Counted from the first letter of the stretch, positions 49,784-59,337 are shown. The stretch is 64,000 nucleotides of DNA from Planctomycetota bacterium (GCA_026386955.1 JAPLMQ010000307.1:50857-114856); one strand, 5' to 3'. Made by a program: numbers and translations. Notes: generated by a model from the sequence alone, not told the origin.

Positions 49784-50281
49784 GTGCCCACTGATCCGCT
49801 CATGACCGACGTGACCGACCTCATGCGGGCCCGGCAGACGCGGACGCGCGTGATGCGGCCGCTGCTGATCCTCGCCTTGATCGCGATGATCGGGCTCATC
49901 GCCTGGCCAAACCGCCAGGCCCGGAACCGGGCTCTCGAGAAGAGCTGCCGGGACTTGGTGGTCTGGTTGAAGTTGCAGCATCTGGAAGCGGGCCTGCATG
50001 AGGACGTCGCCCTGCCGACGTCGTTCGCGCCGTTGGCCCAGAACGGGAAGGCCACGGTGGTGGTTCTCCCCAACGGCGAGTTAGCGATTTGCCTGAAGGC
50101 TTCGATCGGGTTTCATCAGAATTGGAGTGGCTCGATCTACGTCAGTTCGCCGATCCAAGAAACCGATCTCTCACATGATTATTACGGCAGGCCTGTCGTG
50201 CCGATCGATGGGCTACCCTCGCATTTCGTGAGTGAAGTCGTCAGCAAACATCTCTTCCACGCGGGCTTCGACCTCAACTGA
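49784..50281 (+). CDS. Single-TM hypothetical protein
   Basis: A 165-residue protein from GTG 49784, which has AAGG seven bases upstream; an in-frame ATG is at 49802. A basic N-terminus (RARQTRTRVMRP) precedes one TM helix (LLILALIAMIGLIAW), then an extracytoplasmic domain (ATVVVLPNGELAICLKASI, GSIYVSSPIQETDLSHDYYG). No domain is recognised. The layout resembles the pseudopilin-associated small proteins of planctomycetes only in general form. It follows the PhyH gene by 55 bp on the same strand. Confidence 0.6.
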   Translation: MPTDPLMTDVTDLMRARQTRTRVMRPLLILALIAMIGLIAWPNRQARNRALEKSCRDLVVWLKLQHLEAGLHEDVALPTSFAPLAQNGKATVVVLPNGELAICLKASIGFHQNWSGSIYVSSPIQETDLSHDYYGRPVVPIDGLPSHFVSEVVSKHLFHAGFDLN

Positions 50282-50342
50282 CCGCCCAAGCCTTGGCGAA
50301 GGATTGACCAGCCGCGCGCGGCGGCGATGGTATCGTGACGCC

Positions 50343-51326
50343 ATGACCACGCCTTGGCAGTTCCCGGCCGCCTCCCCCGTCATCGCCCCCGGCCAATTGC
50401 ACGGCCCGCTCGACGCCCGCCGCGCCAGCGCCGCCCACGTCATCGAGCGCGATGGCCGGTACTTCATGACCTACTGGGGCGCCGACGCCGCGGGCGCCAA
50501 CCGCATCTTCGCCGCCGAGGCCGACGTCGACCGCCCCAACGACTGGCGGCCGCTCGGGCCGATCCTCGATCCCCAGCCCCACGCCCCCTACAACTGCAAG
50601 GGCCCCTCCTTCCCCTTCGTCCTCCCCGTCGACGACCGCCATTGGCTGCTCTACTTCTGCGCCTGGGGCGAGCCGACCCGCAAGCTGCCCAACACCACCG
50701 GCGTCGCCATCTCCGACGACGCGGGGCGCACGTGGCGCTACTGGCGCGACCAGCCGATGCTCGCGCTCGACCGCCCCTACGACCGCGAAGCCACCGGCAG
50801 CCTCTGGGTCACCCACGAGCGCGGCCGCTTCCGCATGTAGTACACCGCCATCGCCCGCTTCTTCGACCGCCCGCCCGGCGTCGAGTCCGGCCACGGCGCG
50901 ACCATCCCCGAGATCGGCATCGCCTACGCCGAGTCGTCCGACGGGTTGCACTGGGAGAAGCCGTTGATGGATTGGGTCATCCGCCCGCGCCACTGGGGCG
51001 TCGAGCCCTACGAATACATCGTGTCGAAGCCGTCATTGTTGATCAACGACGACGCGGACGATCCCGCCCGCCCGCGATACACGATGTGGGTCAACACCTT
51101 CGGCACCGCCTACCGCGTCCACCACCTGACCAGCGCCGACGGCCTCACCTGGCGATGGGCCGACCGCGTCGGCCCGCAGGGCGAGCTGGGCACCGGCGGG
51201 CCCGGCAGCTTCGACGACCACCAACGCTCGTATCCCGTCATGCTCCGCCACGGGCGCGAGCTGCGCTGCTGGTACACCGGCAACCGCTTCGGCGACACGG
51301 GCATGGGCTACGCGGTCTCGCCTTGA
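50343..51326 (+). pseudogene. Glycosidase-like propeller protein interrupted by an in-frame amber codon
   Basis: The frame runs from ATG 50343 to TGA 51324-51326 (328 codons) and is interrupted only by TAG at 50838-50840 (codon 166). The reading is RGRFRM-stop-YTAIARFFDRP; in propeller glycosidase-like proteins this position fits Trp (M-W-Y-T), so a single TGG-to-TAG change explains it. Both halves look coding: VIERDGRYFMTYWGADAA and DDAGRTWRYW before, and SSDGLHWEKPL and GRELRCWYTGNRFGDTGMG after. The pattern is that of GH43/GH32-like five-bladed propellers. The gene may be inactive, or the stop may be a sequencing error. Confidence 0.85.
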
Positions 51327-51375
51327 TCCTCGCATCAAGGGTGGACGTCTTCAGTCGCCCGCCCGAACCCCAACA

Positions 51376-52125
51376 TCACTTCGCATAACTCGTGATGTAC
51401 TTCATCCGCTCCGGCGCGATCATCTTGAGCGTCTCGGCGCTCAACTGCGTGTGCCCGACCTGCAGCGGGTAATGCTGCCTTGTCGAGAACGTCTGCAGCA
51501 CCAATCGGCGTTGCTGCCGCGGCGGGACCACGCCGTGCCAGTGGTGGGCCCGGTAGAGGATCACGCTTCCGGGCTTCACCGGGTTGGGGCGAAGCTCGCA
51601 GTTGTCGAGCACGAAGGCGGGCTTCGCGAGGATCGGCTTCTTGTCCGGCGTCGCGTGGGCGAGATGGTGGCTGCCCACCGCCGAGCAGTAGGCCCCGTTG
51701 TCGGCGAAGGTCTCGTCGAGATAAAGCAGGCTCGAGAGCCCGGTCTGCAGGATGTCCGCGTTGGGGGTCTTCATCCCCATCACGTCGTCGTGCCAACCGA
51801 GCGGGCCATGCCGCAGGTTCGCCGGCTCGTACTTCGAGTTCGGGTCGTATGACTCGCGCGCCCCGGGGCTGTTGGCGAAGACCGCGTCGAACCCCAAGTG
51901 CTTGGTGAACGCGTCGACCACGGCCATCAGCTTGGGGTGGGCGATGTATTGCACGAACTCGGGGACGAGGCTGATCTCCTCCCAGTTGAAGTGCCGCTTG
52001 CCCAGATCCTTGGCGCGGCGCTCGAAGGCGTCCTGCAGGCCCTTCAGCTCGGGGCCGATGATGAGGTCGGGCAGGACGACGCAGCCTTCGATGAGCAGGG
52101 TCGAGAGCACACGGTCGATGTTCAT
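51376..52125 (-). CDS. Phytanoyl-CoA dioxygenase-family protein
   Basis: A 249-residue protein with the PhyH pattern: LIEGCVVLPDLIIGPEL at the N-terminus, the metal-binding H-x-D in LGWHDDVMGMKTPN, LSSLLYLDETFADNGAYCS and the distal His in SVILYRAHHWHGVVPPR, with the 2-oxoglutarate Arg in RRLVLQTF. The enzyme is expected to be a cytoplasmic Fe(II)/2-oxoglutarate oxygenase of unknown substrate. Convergent with the interrupted propeller gene; 63 bp upstream lies the end of the GH63-like gene on the same strand. Confidence 0.87.
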   Translation of the reverse strand: MNIDRVLSTLLIEGCVVLPDLIIGPELKGLQDAFERRAKDLGKRHFNWEEISLVPEFVQYIAHPKLMAVVDAFTKHLGFDAVFANSPGARESYDPNSKYEPANLRHGPLGWHDDVMGMKTPNADILQTGLSSLLYLDETFADNGAYCSAVGSHHLAHATPDKKPILAKPAFVLDNCELRPNPVKPGSVILYRAHHWHGVVPPRQQRRLVLQTFSTRQHYPLQVGHTQLSAETLKMIAPERMKYITSYAK

Positions 52126-52188
52126 GGGGGAGGTCCAAATTCCGAGGGGGTGGGCGCGGCATTGTAATCGCCATCAACACCGCGATCG

Positions 52189-54948
52189 CTACAACTCCGC
52201 CTTGAGGATCTGCTCATGCAGCGGGCTGAGCAGCGCGCCGATCAGCCCCGTCCACCCGGTCTGGTGGCTGGCGCCGAGCCCCCTGCCCGTGTCGCCGTCG
52301 AAATACTCGTGGAAGATCAGCGGCTCGCGAAAGGTCGCCTCGTGCTGCAGGTGGGGCTTCTGCATGTAGATCGGCCGGTGCCCCGTGGCGTCGCGCAGGA
52401 AGAGGCTGGCGAGTCGGTGGGTGAGGTCGTCCGCCGCCCCGGCGAGGGTGGTGGTCTGGCCCGAGCCGACGGGGTTGGGGATCTGGAAGTCGTCGCCGTA
52501 GTAGTGGTGGAACTTGTAGAGCGCCTCGATCAGCAGATAGTTCACGGGCATCCAGATCGGCCCGCGCCAGTTGGAGTTGCCCCCGAAGACGCCGGTGGAC
52601 GACTCGCCGGGCTCGTACTTCACCGTGAGTGTGTCGCCGTTGTGCTTGAAGCGGTACGGCTGGTCGAGGTGGTGGCGCGAGAGCGAGCGCACGCCGAAGG
52701 GGCTGAGGAACTCGGCCGGGTCGAGCATGCGCCGCAGCAGGCACTTCATGCGATGCCCGCGCAGGAGCGAGAGCAGGTGCGTCTGCCCGCCGCCGGGCTC
52801 GTGCCAACGGGAGACGAGGCGGGCCAGGTCGGGCCGGTAGTTGAGGAACCACTCGAGGCGCTTGGTGAACTCCGGCACGCGGGCGAGCGACTCGGGGCTG
52901 AGCACCTCCACCGCCAGGAGCGGGATGAGCCCGACCATCGACCGGGCCTGGAGCGGGACGCACTGCCCGTCGGGCATCACCAGCACGTCGTAGAAAAAGC
53001 CGTCGGCCTCAGACCAGAGGTCGATGCCCTGCCCGGCGACGTTGGTCATCGCCGACGCGATGTAGAGGAAGTGCTCGAAGAACTTGCTGGCCATGTCCTG
53101 GTAAACGGGGTTGGTCAGCGCGAGCTCCAGGGCGATGCGCATCAGCGTGAGGCAGTACATCGCCATCCAGCTCGTCGCGTCGGCCTGGAAGATCGACCCG
53201 CCGGTGGGCAGCCGGGCGGAGCGGTCGAAGACGCCGATGTTGTCCATGCCCAGGAAGCCGCCTTGGAAGATGTTGCGCCCCGAGAGGTCCTTGCGGTTGA
53301 CCCACCAGGTGAAGTTGAGGAGCAGCTTGAGGAAGATGCGCTCGAGGAAGACCCGGTCGGGCTTGCCGTTGAGGTGGCGGTCGATCTGGAAGACGCGCCA
53401 CGCGGCCCACGCCTGCAAGGGCGGGTTGACGTCGCCGAAGGCCCACTCATACGCGGGGATCTGCCCCGACGGGGCCATGTACCACTCGCGCGTGAAGAGC
53501 ACGAGCTGCTCCTTGGCGAAGTCGGGGTCGGTCATCGCCAGCGGGACGCAGTGGAAGCAGAGGTCCCACGTGGCGTACCACGGGTACTCCCACTTGTCGG
53601 GCATCGAGATCACGTCGGCGTTGTTGAGGTGGGCCCAATCGGCGTTGCGCCCCGTCAGCCGCTCGCGCGGCGGGGTGGGCTGGAGCGGGTCGCCCGCCAG
53701 CCACTCGCGGACGTCGTAGTCGTAGAACTGCTTCGACCAGATCATCCCCGCGAGCGCCTGCCGCTGCACCGCCCGACGGTCGGCCGAGCCGCTCCCGAAA
53801 CTTTCCGATGCCTTGCCTGCATCGCCGGCCGCCTTGCCCTTCTCCTTCGCAGCGCTTGTGGGCGGAAGGACCGGCGTGAACTGCCGGTAAAACTCGTCGG
53901 CCTCGGCGATGCGCGATTGGAAGGTCGCGTAGAAATCGGCGAAGGGGTTTTTGACCGCCGCGTTGCTCAGGCGGAGGCGGATCTGGAACGTCTCGCCCGG
54001 CGCGACGCTCTGGAAATAGTGGGCCGCCGCCTTGGTGCCGGCCAGCTCGGGATTGGTGACGTCGACTCTGCGGTGGATGACGCGCTGGTGGAAGGCGTCC
54101 TTGAAGTAGGCCGCGCCCGGAGGGGCCGGTGCGTTGAAGAGCCGGGGGGCGTTGGTCTCGTTCTCGGTGAAGAGCAGCTCGGGCGCGGCCTTCGTCCCGG
54201 GCCGGGGCTGGAAGTAGACGAAGTAGTTGCCGAGCGTCGAGTGGGCGATGGCCAGGGTGCCCGGGGCGTGCTGATGAATCTGCGGGCGCAGCTCGCCGGG
54301 GGGCAGCGGAGCCCAGGACCAGGTGTTGCGGAACCAGACGGTCGGCAGGAGATGGAGCGGGGCCGGGTCGGGGCCGCGGTTGGTGGCCGAGTATTGGATG
54401 AGGACATCTTCGGGGCCGACCTTGGCGCATTCGATGAGCAGGTCGAAGAACCGCCCGTCGTCGAAGAGCCCGGTGTCGAGGATCTCGTACTCGGGCTGCA
54501 GGCGCGAGCGGGCGGCGTTCTCGCGCACGAGCTGGGCGTAGGGGAACTCCCGCTGCGGGTAGCGGTAGAGCATCTTGAGATACGACGCGGTGGGCGTGGC
54601 GTCGAGGTAGTAGTAGATCTCCTTGACGTCCTCGCCGTGGTTCCCCTGCGGGCCGGTGAGGCCGAAGAGGCGTTCCTTGAGGATGGGGTCCCGCTCGTTC
54701 CAGAGGGCGGGGGCGATGCACAGCCGCTGGCGGTGGTCGCAGAGCCCGCCGATGGCGTCCTCCCCCCAGCGGTAGGCGCGGGCGGCGGCCATGTCGTGCG
54801 GGAAATAGTCCCAGGCGTTGCCGTCGGCGCTGTAGTCCTCGCGGACGGTGCCCCACTGCCGCTCGCTGACGTAAGGCCCCCAGCGCTTCCAGCGCAGCTT
54901 GCCGAGGCGGGCCTGTTCGAGGCGAAGCTGCTCGGCGGAGGTGGGCAT
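52189..54948 (-). CDS. GH63-like glucosidase (large (alpha/alpha)6-barrel enzyme)
   Basis: About 919 residues. The start KRWGPYVSERQWGTVREDYS is the hallmark of the bacterial GH63/MGH-type glucosidase family. Other typical blocks are DKWEYPWYATWDLCFHCVPL, GQIPAYEWAFGDVNPPLQAW, GGSIFQADATSWMAMYCL, SNWRGPIWMPVNYLLIEAL and HEYFDGDTGRGLGASHQTGW near the C-terminus. Family members cleave alpha-glucosidic bonds in oligosaccharides such as mannosylglycerate or glucosylglycerate; no signal peptide suggests a cytoplasmic site. The ATG at 54948 fits homologs. A GTG at 55035 overlapping the upstream TGA (GTGA) is an alternative. Confidence 0.9.
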   Translation of the reverse strand: MPTSAEQLRLEQARLGKLRWKRWGPYVSERQWGTVREDYSADGNAWDYFPHDMAAARAYRWGEDAIGGLCDHRQRLCIAPALWNERDPILKERLFGLTGPQGNHGEDVKEIYYYLDATPTASYLKMLYRYPQREFPYAQLVRENAARSRLQPEYEILDTGLFDDGRFFDLLIECAKVGPEDVLIQYSATNRGPDPAPLHLLPTVWFRNTWSWAPLPPGELRPQIHQHAPGTLAIAHSTLGNYFVYFQPRPGTKAAPELLFTENETNAPRLFNAPAPPGAAYFKDAFHQRVIHRRVDVTNPELAGTKAAAHYFQSVAPGETFQIRLRLSNAAVKNPFADFYATFQSRIAEADEFYRQFTPVLPPTSAAKEKGKAAGDAGKASESFGSGSADRRAVQRQALAGMIWSKQFYDYDVREWLAGDPLQPTPPRERLTGRNADWAHLNNADVISMPDKWEYPWYATWDLCFHCVPLAMTDPDFAKEQLVLFTREWYMAPSGQIPAYEWAFGDVNPPLQAWAAWRVFQIDRHLNGKPDRVFLERIFLKLLLNFTWWVNRKDLSGRNIFQGGFLGMDNIGVFDRSARLPTGGSIFQADATSWMAMYCLTLMRIALELALTNPVYQDMASKFFEHFLYIASAMTNVAGQGIDLWSEADGFFYDVLVMPDGQCVPLQARSMVGLIPLLAVEVLSPESLARVPEFTKRLEWFLNYRPDLARLVSRWHEPGGGQTHLLSLLRGHRMKCLLRRMLDPAEFLSPFGVRSLSRHHLDQPYRFKHNGDTLTVKYEPGESSTGVFGGNSNWRGPIWMPVNYLLIEALYKFHHYYGDDFQIPNPVGSGQTTTLAGAADDLTHRLASLFLRDATGHRPIYMQKPHLQHEATFREPLIFHEYFDGDTGRGLGASHQTGWTGLIGALLSPLHEQILKAEL

Positions 54949-55031
54949 GAGGAAGCGCTCGCGGTGGACCGAGGCATCACGTCGCCGATTGTAGATGCCG
55001 CAAGCCGAAACAGCGCGCGTCGGCCCGCGAA

Positions 55032-55994
55032 TCACGGATTGGAAAATCGGCCGACGTCCTCAGCGCTGATTCCCGCTGACTTCTCGAGCTCCGAGAAATT
55101 GACCTGCATCCCCAGGGCGTTGCAGGCCTCGCGGGTCCGAAAGAGGATCATCTTCCGTTCGGGCATGCCGATCTCCTCAACCGCGTGGGGCGGACGCCAC
55201 CGCCACGCCGCTGCACGAAGCGAATGCGTGGGGCCTACCTGAGTGTTGAAATGGCTGTCGAGCGGAAGCTCCAAGACCCGGCCTTCGGCCAAATCGTGAT
55301 ACAGGAACAATGCCGGGTTCTGGAAGTCGCGGCATACGGCCCAGCCGTTCTCCGATTGCATCGCCAATGGACGGAACATCCGCGGGGCAAGCGGCGAGCC
55401 CGCCGAATCCTGCCGCTCAGGAGAGACGACGGGCTCCTGGGCGGAATCCTGCAGCCCGCTCCAGACGACATTCCTGTATTCGAGGAAGAGCAGCGCCTTG
55501 CGAATCCGGCCAAAGATCTCGAGCCTCGCATCGGGCGCGATCTTTTCGTGGTCGTGCGGAGGGGTCCAGCGCCACGGAATTCCGGCGAGGACGAGCTGGC
55601 CCTCTTGCCAGTTCGAGGCGGTGGGAATCGTAAGCGACCGGTCTGACTTAAGATCGAGGTACCTGATGCCGCTGCCGGATTCAAAGCCCGCATGGACGAC
55701 CCACTGGTCCGATGATCGGACCCCTCTCACCAGCATCAATTGCTTCTCGGATCTGCGCCTGCGCCCCTTCGAGTCGGGTTCAAGCCCGGGCGCACCCGTT
55801 CGCGCGGACCATCGCCCCGCCGCGAATGCCAGGAACAGAACGCAAAGCAGGCCAAGCAAACCCCAAGCGATGAGCCGAGCATTCTGGGGAAGCGTCAAGG
55901 GCGCCGACTCGCCGTTCGGCAGCCATGGCCTGGCAAGGATGGCCACGGGCACCAGCACAAAAACCGCCAATGCGATACCAGTGCGGCGATCCAT
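55032..55994 (-). CDS. Two-TM hypothetical protein
   Basis: A 320-residue protein of unknown function. Two TM helices at the N-terminus (TGIALAVFVLVPVAILA and LIAWGLLGLLCVLFLAFAAG) are followed by an Arg-rich loop and an extracytoplasmic or cytoplasmic domain of about 230 residues with repeated Trp motifs (GIPWRWTPPHDHEKI and AAAWRWRPPHAVEEIGMPER), which look like an internal duplication of a W-R-W-x-P-P-H unit. AAGGGGG lies seven bases before the ATG at 55994, better than 56012. It lies 41 bp after lepA on the same strand and its TGA touches a GTG of the GH63-like frame. Confidence 0.65.
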   Translation of the reverse strand: MDRRTGIALAVFVLVPVAILARPWLPNGESAPLTLPQNARLIAWGLLGLLCVLFLAFAAGRWSARTGAPGLEPDSKGRRRRSEKQLMLVRGVRSSDQWVVHAGFESGSGIRYLDLKSDRSLTIPTASNWQEGQLVLAGIPWRWTPPHDHEKIAPDARLEIFGRIRKALLFLEYRNVVWSGLQDSAQEPVVSPERQDSAGSPLAPRMFRPLAMQSENGWAVCRDFQNPALFLYHDLAEGRVLELPLDSHFNTQVGPTHSLRAAAWRWRPPHAVEEIGMPERKMILFRTREACNALGMQVNFSELEKSAGISAEDVGRFSNP

Positions 55995-56035
55995 GGCGCG
56001 CGCCCCCTTCATCCCGCGTCACGAAGCCTCCGCGC

Positions 56036-57844
56036 TCACTCCCCCGTGTCCAGCACCGCCATGAAGGCCTGCTGGGGAATGTCGACCGTGCCGACGCGCT
56101 TCATGCGCTTCTTGCCCTCTTTCTGCTTCTCCAGCAGCTTGCGCTTGCGCGAGACGTCGCCGCCGTAGCACTTGGCGGTCACGTTCTTGCCCACGCTCTT
56201 GATCGTCTCGCGGGCGATGACCTTCCCCCCGATCGCCGCCTGCAGCGGGATCTCGAAGAGGTGGCGGTCGATCTCCTTCTTCAGGCGGACCAGCAGCGAG
56301 CGCCCGCGCTGCTCCGCGCGGGCCCGGTGGACGATCAAGCTCAGCGCGTCGACCTTGTCGCCGTTGACTAGGATGTCCATCTTCACCAGGTCGTCGGAGT
56401 TGAACCCCGTCAGGCGGTAGTCCATCGTCCCGTACCCGTGCGTGATCGACTTCAGCTTGTCGTAGAAGTCGTAGATGATCTCGGCGAGCGGGAGGTTGTA
56501 CTCCAGGATCTGCCTCGTCTCGCTGAGGAAGGTCTGCTTGACGTACCGCCCCCGGCGGGACTCGCAGAGCTTCATCAAGTCGCCCAGGTATTCGTTGGGC
56601 GTGATGATCTCGACCTCGACCAGCGGCTCGCGGATCTCGTTGATCTGCGAGGGGTCGGGCAAGTCTGCAGGGTTGGTGATCTGGATCACCGTGCCGTCGC
56701 TCTTGAGGATCTCGTAGGTGACGGTCGGCGCGGTCTGGACGAGGCCGACGTTGCCCTCGCGCTCGAGGCGCTCCTGGATGATGTCCATGTGGAGCATGCC
56801 CAGGAAGCCGCAGCGGAAGCCGAAGCCCAGGGCCTCGCTCGAGGTGGGGGCGTAGCTGAAGCTGGCGTCGTTCAAGTGCAGCCGGCTGATGGCGTCGCGC
56901 AGCTCGTCGAACTGGGTGTCGCCCACGGGGTAGAAGTCGCAGAAGACCATGCGCTGCGGCTCCCGGTAGCCCGGGAGGGCCTCGGGGGCCGGCGCGTTCT
57001 CGAGGGTGACGGTGTCGCCGATGTTCACTTCGTCGAGCGCCTTGATCTGGGCGCTGAAGTAGCCGACCTCCCCGGCCTCGAAGGGCGTCTTCTGCGGGGT
57101 CATGCGCGGGGTGAACTTGCCCATCTCGGTGATGGAGTACGACCTGCCCGTGCCCATCATGCGGATCTTGTCGCCCAGCGCGAGCCGCCCGGCGAAGAGG
57201 CGGAAGTAGACCACCACGCCGCGGTAGTCGTCGTACTCGCTGTCGAAGATCAGGGCCTTGGTCCGCTGGGCGAGGTCGTCCTTGGGCGGGGGCAGGCGGT
57301 TGCAGATCGCGTCGAGCAGCTCGTCGAGCCCCTGCCCGGTCTTGGCGGAGACGAAGATCACGCTCTCGGCCTTGATGCCCAGGACCTGCTCGATCTCCAG
57401 CGCGACCTCCTCGGGGCGGGCGCTCGGCAAGTCGATCTTGTTGACGACGGGGATGATCTCGAGGTTCTGGTTGATCGCGAGGTAGGCGTTGGCGACGGTC
57501 TGGGCCTCGACGCCCTGGGTGGCGTCGACCACGAGGATCGCCCCCTCGCAGGCGGTGAGGGCCCGGCTGACCTCGTAGTGGAAGTCGACGTGCCCGGGGG
57601 TGTCGATGAAGTTGAGCTGGAACTTGGTGCCCTTGCCCGCGCCGGTGGCGGGCGTGTGGGAGACGCTCACGGCCGAGGCCTTGATGGTGATGCCGCGCTC
57701 GCGCTCCAGGTCCATCCCGTCGAGGACCTGGTTGGTCATGTCGCGCTCGGAGATGGCGCCGGTGCGCTGGAGCATCCGGTCGGCGAGGGTGCTCTTGCCA
57801 TGGTCGATGTGGGCGATGATGCTGAAATTGCGGATGTTCTTCAT
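56036..57844 (-). CDS. lepA: Translation elongation factor 4 (LepA)
   Basis: A 602-residue GTPase, the normal LepA length. G1 is IAHIDHGKSTLADRML, switch I includes ERERGITIKA, G3 is FIDTPGHVDF, and G4 is VVNKIDLPSA. The C-terminal domain has the LepA-specific sequence IIYDFYDKLKSITHGYGTMD and KCYGGDVSRKRKLLEKQKEG. LepA binds ribosomes and promotes back-translocation or efficient initiation. The ATG at 57844 gives the conserved start MKNIRNFSIIAHID; the longer frame to 57940 is not expected. It is the first gene of a minus-strand group and is divergent from the PhyH gene at 58066. Confidence 0.98.
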   Translation of the reverse strand: MKNIRNFSIIAHIDHGKSTLADRMLQRTGAISERDMTNQVLDGMDLERERGITIKASAVSVSHTPATGAGKGTKFQLNFIDTPGHVDFHYEVSRALTACEGAILVVDATQGVEAQTVANAYLAINQNLEIIPVVNKIDLPSARPEEVALEIEQVLGIKAESVIFVSAKTGQGLDELLDAICNRLPPPKDDLAQRTKALIFDSEYDDYRGVVVYFRLFAGRLALGDKIRMMGTGRSYSITEMGKFTPRMTPQKTPFEAGEVGYFSAQIKALDEVNIGDTVTLENAPAPEALPGYREPQRMVFCDFYPVGDTQFDELRDAISRLHLNDASFSYAPTSSEALGFGFRCGFLGMLHMDIIQERLEREGNVGLVQTAPTVTYEILKSDGTVIQITNPADLPDPSQINEIREPLVEVEIITPNEYLGDLMKLCESRRGRYVKQTFLSETRQILEYNLPLAEIIYDFYDKLKSITHGYGTMDYRLTGFNSDDLVKMDILVNGDKVDALSLIVHRARAEQRGRSLLVRLKKEIDRHLFEIPLQAAIGGKVIARETIKSVGKNVTAKCYGGDVSRKRKLLEKQKEGKKRMKRVGTVDIPQQAFMAVLDTGE

Positions 57845-58065
57845 GGCGACCGTTCGTCGATGAGGCAGACGCCGGGCTGAAATAAGGGAGCGGGCGGCCG
57901 AGAAAACCTCGGAAGGCCGTCGAGCCACACATCTTAGCATGAAGGGCGGGATCGAACGAACGGGAGGGGGAGACCAACTCGGCCACGCCCCAAAGCCGAC
58001 GCGGACGACGTATGCTCGTTCTGCATCGCGACACCAAGGCTCAATTCCCCAGCGAGGCCCCGATC

Positions 58066-58830
58066 ATGACCGCAATGGCGACCGATTTTCCCGCCTTCGA
58101 GCGCGACGGCGTGCTCATCCTCGACCGCCTCCTGACCCCCGCGCAGCTCGCCGCGGCGCAGGCGGGCGTGGATTGGGCGATGGCGCACGCCGGCGGGCCG
58201 CACCGCTGGATCAAGCAGCGCAGCTACGAGTGGCACGAGCGCCACCCGGTCTTCGTCGAGTTGATCGAACATCCCGCCGCGATCGCCGCGGCCCGGATGC
58301 TGCTCGGCGAGGACTTCCACCTCATCGCCGCCCAGTGCTCGCGCAACACGCGCGACGACCATTACGCCCCGGGCGTGATGCAGTTCCACCAGGACGCCGT
58401 CTTCTTCCCCAAGCCCGGGCGGGCCCCGGCCGACGTCCCTGCGAACCGCTGCGGCTTCTCCGCGATGTGGACGCTGCAGGAGACGCCGCTCGCGATGGGC
58501 CCGACGGAGTTCATCCCCGGCTCGCACATCCAAGGCGACCGCCGCTACGGCAACGACGACTTCCCCGCGGGGCGATCGAGCGATGGGCTGCTCCGCCGCG
58601 ACGTCCCCGCCGGCAGCCTGATCCTCTTCAACCACCGCACTTGGCACCGCGGCGGGCCGAACACGACGGAGCAGCCGCGCGACCTGGTCACCAACGCCTA
58701 CGCCCGGCCGGAGGTGGAGAAGGTGCAGATCCTCACGCCGCGGGGGGACGGGACGGAGGCGTACGTGCCGTGCGAGCCGGTGCTGGCGAAGGCGAGCCTG
58801 ATGCTGAGTCAGTTGCTGCGGGCGAGGTGA
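58066..58830 (+). CDS. Phytanoyl-CoA dioxygenase-family protein
   Basis: A 254-residue protein with the PhyH pattern: FERDGVLILDRLLTPAQL, the metal-binding H-x-D in MQFHQDAVFFPKPG, AMGPTEFIPGSH and the distal His in FNHRTWHRGGPN. GAGG nine bases upstream supports the ATG at 58066 over 58012. Predicted cytoplasmic Fe(II)/2-oxoglutarate oxygenase of unknown substrate. It is the fourth PhyH-family gene in this window and stands alone, divergent from lepA and convergent with the hypothetical gene at 58870-59337. Confidence 0.88.
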   Translation: MTAMATDFPAFERDGVLILDRLLTPAQLAAAQAGVDWAMAHAGGPHRWIKQRSYEWHERHPVFVELIEHPAAIAAARMLLGEDFHLIAAQCSRNTRDDHYAPGVMQFHQDAVFFPKPGRAPADVPANRCGFSAMWTLQETPLAMGPTEFIPGSHIQGDRRYGNDDFPAGRSSDGLLRRDVPAGSLILFNHRTWHRGGPNTTEQPRDLVTNAYARPEVEKVQILTPRGDGTEAYVPCEPVLAKASLMLSQLLRAR

Positions 58831-58869
58831 ACGAAGGCAACGACAAAATCGACGTTGACCGACGCGGAA

Positions 58870-59337
58870 TCAATTGCATTGACCGTTGCGGCATTGATTC
58901 GGCTTGGCGCGGGAGTTCATCCGCCGGATGCCCAAGGAGACGGAATTGCCCGACCGTGGCCCGATGACCAGAAGGCCGTCGTGCGTGAAAACGCGCAAGG
59001 CACGGTCGAACTCCTTCCCAAACACCTCGACGGTGAGAGTCCCGCGGCGGCGCCCTGCCACAATCATCCGATGGGCGCCTTCGGGGAGAATCGTCGTCCC
59101 GGCGGGCGGCTCCCTGTCGTCGGCCTCGCCGCGGTGGTGAAGGATGGCCATGTTGCTGGCCAACGGATCAATCCGAAGCCCCTGATGAAAGGCCGTCACG
59201 CACAGCATCCGCGCCATGGTCAGGTCCGACATCACGCGCAGTTCGATCCGCAACGGCCCCCACTGGCCAAAGACCTTGCTTGATTTCCCGGCCAGCGGTC
59301 CGCCGTCTTCGCCGAAGATGCTGATGGTTCGGGCCAT
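58870..59337 (-). CDS. Hypothetical protein, beta-rich
   Basis: A 155-residue protein beginning MARTISIFGEDGGPLAGKSS. Strand-like segments (PLRIELRVMSDLTMARML, GTLTVEVFGKEFDRALR) alternate with short loops; the C-terminus is basic. No TM, Cys cluster or known domain is seen. An AGGA-type ribosome site (TAGGATAGAG) lies 6-12 bases before the ATG, which supports it as a gene. Lower GC than neighbours. It is divergent from the M20 dipeptidase gene and convergent with the PhyH gene, so it forms a single-gene unit. Function unknown. Confidence 0.55.
   Translation of the reverse strand: MARTISIFGEDGGPLAGKSSKVFGQWGPLRIELRVMSDLTMARMLCVTAFHQGLRIDPLASNMAILHHRGEADDREPPAGTTILPEGAHRMIVAGRRRGTLTVEVFGKEFDRALRVFTHDGLLVIGPRSGNSVSLGIRRMNSRAKPNQCRNGQCN

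Noticed and set aside
50838..50840. TAG as a recoded amino acid (pyrrolysine-type)
   Set aside because: No pyl genes or recoding element are seen, and a single TGG-to-TAG change is simpler.
52216..55242. A 1008-codon open frame opposite the GH63-like gene
   Set aside because: The same GC-driven antisense pattern; the minus-strand frame has complete family motifs.
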